Shown piece after piece: positions 62,903 through 64,000 of a DNA stretch of 64,000 bases (its first letter is position 1; each line of letters begins with the position of its first letter). The stretch is taken from positions 5,654,454 through 5,718,453 of the forward strand of contig VWZP01010904.1 of assembly GCA_013396995.1 (NCBI GenBank), read 5' to 3'. The notes beneath the pieces were generated by a model that had not been told where the DNA came from, searched no databases, and saw only the letters and a list, made by a program, of their open reading frames with translations. This stretch comes from Dicaeum eximium. Taxonomy: Eukaryota > Chordata > Aves > Passeriformes > Dicaeidae. The position numbers and the translations under genes were made by a program.

Positions 62903-64000
62903 CAAATTTATATTTGTATTGATACAATGAGGTATATCAGTACAGAAATTTTATATTAGACAAAAGACCATGTATACAGAATATGATTAAGCACTTTGAA
63001 ATACAGACATCAAAACTTTTTTGATAATGAAAAAAGGTCTTAAAAATCTGGGAGACTGGTAACAAAGCACAGTGTATGTAAGAAGAAATATCACAAATTT
63101 TAACTTTGCATTTCCATCTGTATGTTCAGTAATAGAAGAAATTTATAATAACATTTACTAACACTATTTATTTGTGTTACAATGAGGTCATCCATTTGGA
63201 TTTTAAGGCAAATAGACATCTAAAAGGAAGATGCTGACAACCTTCTGATTTATGTAAATCAAGCCTAACACATTTCATAGTCTGCATGTCACTGCCAACA
63301 GGAATTAAAAAGTAGTAACAAACATAAACAGCTCTCTGCTTTGTGGTTCAGAAAATAGTTGATAGATCTTAGGGCAGAAATTTCCAGTCTCCAATTCACA
63401 TCTTTTCTTCAAGCAATATTTCCTACTGCACAAGTAGTTTCACAACTTTAGGTGCTCTCTCACTGGGAATCGCTTGTGCTGTATGCTAAAATCAGTAGAA
63501 AGATGTTCCCAAATTCCAGTGGGTGTCATGCTATTTTCCACAGCAATAAAATTCAGAAGAGGTGCTACAAAAAATCATAAAGGTTTGTTGCCCACTCTAG
63601 AGCTCTGAAGAATGAGAGCTGGAGAATCACTGTCCTTCACCAGGTTTATCTGTGTTTCTAACTCCCTTGAGCAAGAACGGCAAAGGTTGGAAAGAGCAGA
63701 CCCGTAAATGTATTTTATTGTTAAGAATTCAGCCTTTGAGCTTTGGACAAATCTGGCAAAGCAGCAAGAGTACTGTTTCAGATCAATGCATTGCAGAGAA
63801 CTGTACTTGAGCATTATATTTGCCATACAAAAGTATACTATTAAAAATGTTGATAGAAGTTGAGGCAAAACAGTTGAAGACTGTAAATAAGAAAAGTTTT
63901 GTCCTAAGAAGACATGAAATTACGTAGAATAGCCATAAAATACTTCTCACAATTTAAAATTCTTGTTCTCCTATTTTTTCTCAAAATAGGTAAAAAATTG
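62903..64000. other. Unique AT-rich DNA, no gene seen
   Basis: No repeat or exon recognised. The 97-codon minus-strand frame at 63575-63868 lacks known motifs. Confidence 0.5.

Noticed and set aside
1..64000. CRISPR arrays, tRNA or rRNA genes, bacterial operons
   Set aside because: No regularly spaced direct repeats, no cloverleaf with A and B boxes, and no rRNA signature seen. The repeat content is that of a bird nuclear genome.

Overview
The window reads as nuclear DNA of a bird, probably from an intergenic desert or a very large intron. It is AT-rich and CpG-poor. Its recognisable interspersed repeats are mostly CR1 LINE fragments, which is the typical avian pattern. It also holds at least one clean solo LTR of the ERVL-like type common in bird genomes, and a few ancient amniote repeats (a MIR-like SINE and an L2/MIR-type tail). 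A 25-base N run at 25773-25797 marks a draft-assembly gap. The species cannot be fixed from the sequence; a passerine or other neoavian would fit.

I find no convincing protein-coding exon, tRNA, rRNA or CRISPR array. All open frames are short (155 codons or fewer). They fall in repeats, in simple sequence or in AT-rich unique DNA, and none has a product I recognise apart from remnants of the CR1 reverse-transcriptase ORF.

Layout: 1-5 kb is unique DNA with a MIR-like SINE (2430-2630) and a decayed CR1 tail (about 3065-3110). A GC-richer, LTR-like block lies at 5.3-5.75 kb. From 6 to 20 kb the DNA is mainly unique and AT-rich, with ancient repeat tails at 10.1 and 16.9 kb. From 20 to 23 kb there is a compact repeat cluster: a GATAT microsatellite, a 105-bp inverted repeat enclosing an LTR-derived core, a CR1 3' end and a long ATT microsatellite. 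From 23 to 36 kb there is unique DNA, the assembly gap and one CR1 scrap at 30.4 kb. From 36.7 to 41.6 kb lies a CR1 cluster with an old minus-strand ORF2 relic and three plus-strand 3' ends. The 586-bp solo LTR with target-site duplications is at 49.9-50.5 kb. A GA-rich tract is at 58.65-58.86 kb, a minus-strand CR1 with ORF2 C-terminus at 61.9-62.5 kb, and a perfect 50-bp tandem duplication at 62.8 kb.

There is no operon-like or pathway-level organisation. The points most worth checking are the LTR-cored inverted repeat at 20465-20936, the solo LTR at 49909-50494, the opposed CR1 pair at 36.8-37.7 kb, the exact 50-bp duplication, and several repeat-free stretches that look like conserved noncoding elements. 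No previously undescribed gene system is evident.
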